Position numbers and translations under genes: made by a program. Below, one piece after another: positions 61,849 to 64,000 of a DNA stretch of 64,000 bases. How positions within the stretch are numbered: position 1 is the stretch's first letter; each line of letters starts with the position of its first letter. Where the stretch lies: the NCBI RefSeq assembly GCF_003286085.1, contig NW_020825343.1, positions 310,001 to 374,000 on the forward strand. Direction: 5' to 3'. A model generated the notes under the pieces. That model was not told where the DNA came from. It ran no database searches and saw only the letters and a list, made by a program, of their open reading frames with translations. The DNA is from Drosophila persimilis. Taxonomy: Eukaryota; Arthropoda; Insecta; Diptera; Drosophilidae.

Positions 61849-64000
61849 TTATGTTGGTATGGACAGCTCCTTGACAACGGCACGCAGCGCATCCGGCGTT
61901 TTGAATTGCCAGTTCTGGATACTTTTGCTGACACGACACCAGGACTCGCCGTGCGTGGGCTCGGCGGAAATACAACGATCGAGGACCTCCTGTTGTTGCT
62001 GCTCTGTTCCATGGAGCAATTCGAATTTATAGAAATATGCCCAGGCATCGCCCAAGTCTGGATCTATTTTCACCTGAAATAAGTCTTCAATTAGTTTGGA
62101 TTTTCTTGTTTAATCTTTTCCAAAACACTCACCGTTCGGTTGAACCAATCCCTGCATTTGGAGAACTTGTGCTCCGACCAAAACAGTTTGGAGACGGCCA
62201 GGAGAACATGCGGATCGTGCTCACATTTTTTGAGAGCATCCACGGACTTTGTCTTTCGCTGCGGCTTTGTCTCCATGAAAATGGCCTCGGCCCAGAGCTC
62301 GCCGGCATTGGGGCACTCCTGCAGGGCGCGTGCCATCATGGTGCTGGCAATCTCCTTGAGTCCCGCACGCAGCTCGACGCGTATGGCCTCCAGCCAAAGC
62401 ACCGCGACCTTGGGATTGCGCAGACGACCTCTCTCCAGGATGGATCGGGCTTTTGTGAGCACGCCTTTGCGTTCCTCCAGATTAGCGGAGAGTACCCACA
62501 GAGGAATCGATGTGGGGCACTTCTTCAGGCCCTGTGTGTAGGTGTTGGCAGCATCATCCGTGCGCCGCTGCTGCTCCTCGATCTGGCCCTTCATCATCCA
62601 CAGCTTAGGGAAATCGGGGAAAACCTCGACTGCCTCTTCGAGTAGACGCAGCGCCTCGTCGAACCGCTCCAGGGCCCACTCCAACCGAGCCGATTTCATC
62701 ATCACTCTCGGCGTGGGCGCCGAACCTCTTGCCTTGGCCAGCAGACGACGCGCACGCTCGTACTCCGCATTCTCCGACTCCAGTTTGACGGCAGCCAGCC
62801 AAATATCCTCCGAATTGGGATTCGCCTGGAAAGCCAGCGAAAGAATACCTCGCGCTGCCGGCACATCCCCGGCCATCCACTTTGATTTGGCCCCCATCAG
62901 CCAGAGAATCTCTGACTTGGGACAGTGGGCGACGGCACGCTGCAGCAGTGCCTCCAGCGACTCGCGTGTGCCATGGTTCTTCTCAAAGTAGGCGGCACGC
63001 AGCCAGATGCTCTTCTTCGAGGGGAACATTTGCAGGGCATGGGCGTAGACAGCACGCGCGCACTCAAACGCGTTCTCCTTGGCGCACTGAAAGATAAATA
63101 ACATGAGTTTCGGATACAATTCAGATTGTTTCTATTGCAGAACTATTGCAGGATACTCACAAATTCCGCATCATCGATCCAGGTCTGCTTACGATCCTCT
63201 TCCTCCACACCAATGCCAATGACAGCCTTCACAATGCACTGGCAACAATTGACGGCACCCGATTTCTCTGCTTCGATGGCCTCTTGGAACCAATGGTCCC
63301 GATTGATCTCCACTCCGTTGGCTGTGAGGGAGGTCAGCGAACGATCGACGATCTTTTCCACCATGTGAATGTTGCCATTGGCCTCCTCCAGCTTGGCAGC
63401 CGTTGTCCAAATTTGTCGATCTGTGGGAATATTTTCACGAGCCTTGTTCAGCACCTTGCGGGCATTTTCGTATGTCTCGAGGCGGGCCAGGGCCAGCCAG
63501 AGCTCGACGCTAGTGTTGCAGCACTCCACAGCACGAGAGAGCAGAATACGGGCATCGTCGGGATTCTCCAGCTCGACGGCCGCCTTCCACAGACGCACAG
63601 AGTTCGGTATATGCTCCAGGGCCTTGCGGAAGACTCGGCGCTTGGCCTTTGTTTCGGTTTCCAAATCAGCGGCCTTTATCCAAATGCGCACGGATGTGGG
63701 AATGTGACGCGCAGCCTGGGCTATCACCGCCTTGGCTGTGTCCGGGGGCTGAAGGCGTGCTGCTTCCAGCCAAAGATCTTCTGACTGGGCATTTATTTCG
63801 CAGCCTCTCATTATCAGGTTGCGAGCCATCTGCACTTTTCCGGTGACCTCCTCGAGGCGAGCCGATGCTATCCAGGCCGGTGGGTGATTGGGATTTGTTT
63901 CCCTCACACTTTTGAGCAAGAGGCGAGCCTTCTTAATGTCGTTGATGTCGCCGCCGTAGGTGGGAATCATGCTCTGCAAGTCGGTAAGGTAACCCTTCGG
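61849..64000 (-). CDS. Prp6: Pre-mRNA splicing factor Prp6, C-terminal part (cut by window edge)
   Basis: Three exons (61849-62073, 62133-63086 and 63161 to beyond 64000) with 59- and 74-bp introns give 672 residues, entering at [20 protein letters not shown]. The sequence is a ladder of HAT repeats (pairs such as [47 protein letters not shown]) and matches the human PRPF6 order closely through to [20 protein letters not shown]. Prp6 is a U5 snRNP protein that bridges U5 and U4/U6 in the tri-snRNP and acts in the nucleus. The N-terminal PRP1 domain and start codon lie outside the window. The C-terminus ([12 protein letters not shown]) differs from the human tail. It is the expected orthologue of D. 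melanogaster CG6841. Confidence 0.97.

Noticed and set aside
1-64000. tRNA genes, CRISPR arrays, bacterial operons
   Set aside because: No TTCGANTC-type tRNA core with a matching acceptor stem was seen, no regularly spaced repeats, and the window is eukaryotic in structure.

Overview
The window looks like nuclear DNA of a fruit fly (Drosophila). Introns are short (58-75 bp) with GTRAGT/YAG borders, coding exons prefer C or G at third codon positions, the flanks are rich in CA, TAA and GA microsatellites, and the set of neighbours matches what I remember of chromosome arm 3L, cytological region 75, of D. melanogaster. The long microsatellites and the changed spacing suggest a species outside the melanogaster group, perhaps an obscura-group fly. 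That species guess is inference.

Layout. 1-16179: no gene that I can support; simple repeats, a TAA-flanked AT-rich segment (6301-6877) and a zone of diverged repeats (9605-11705). 16180-17368 (minus): a three-exon organic solute transporter alpha gene. 17369-39884: about 22 kb without a recognised protein gene, but with a promoter-like 54-codon small ORF (18750-18914) and a TATA/Inr plus splice-donor structure (24847-25186) that may be a distal first exon of the next gene. 39885-49330 (plus): a seven-coding-exon four-pass membrane protein with a long acidic tail. Its reading frame stops at a TGA followed by C and then stays open in frame for 106 more codons ending in a hydrophobic segment, which makes it a strong stop-codon read-through candidate. 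49731-53888: a compact cluster of two paralogous secreted DNA/RNA non-specific endonucleases (one plus, one minus) flanking a secreted serine-protease homologue whose catalytic serine is leucine. 53889-59437: 5.5 kb of intergenic DNA with a Tc1-like terminus and a short duplicated segment. 59438-61846 (plus): an ionotropic receptor of the Ir75d type. 61849-64000 (minus, cut by the window edge): the C-terminal two thirds of the spliceosomal HAT-repeat protein Prp6, tail to tail with the receptor and only 40 bp from its stop codon.

The genes do not form one pathway. The natural cluster is the endonuclease/protease-homologue/endonuclease trio, all encoding secreted proteins, with very short leaders for the two nucleases and a 97-bp stretch in which the nuclease paralogues are almost identical (gene conversion is the simplest reading). 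The most interesting single observation is the read-through candidate at 48084-48407. Next are the small ORF at 18750, the gene-conversion tract, and a roughly 115-135 bp element present both in an intron of the four-pass gene (47318) and upstream of the second nuclease (54302).
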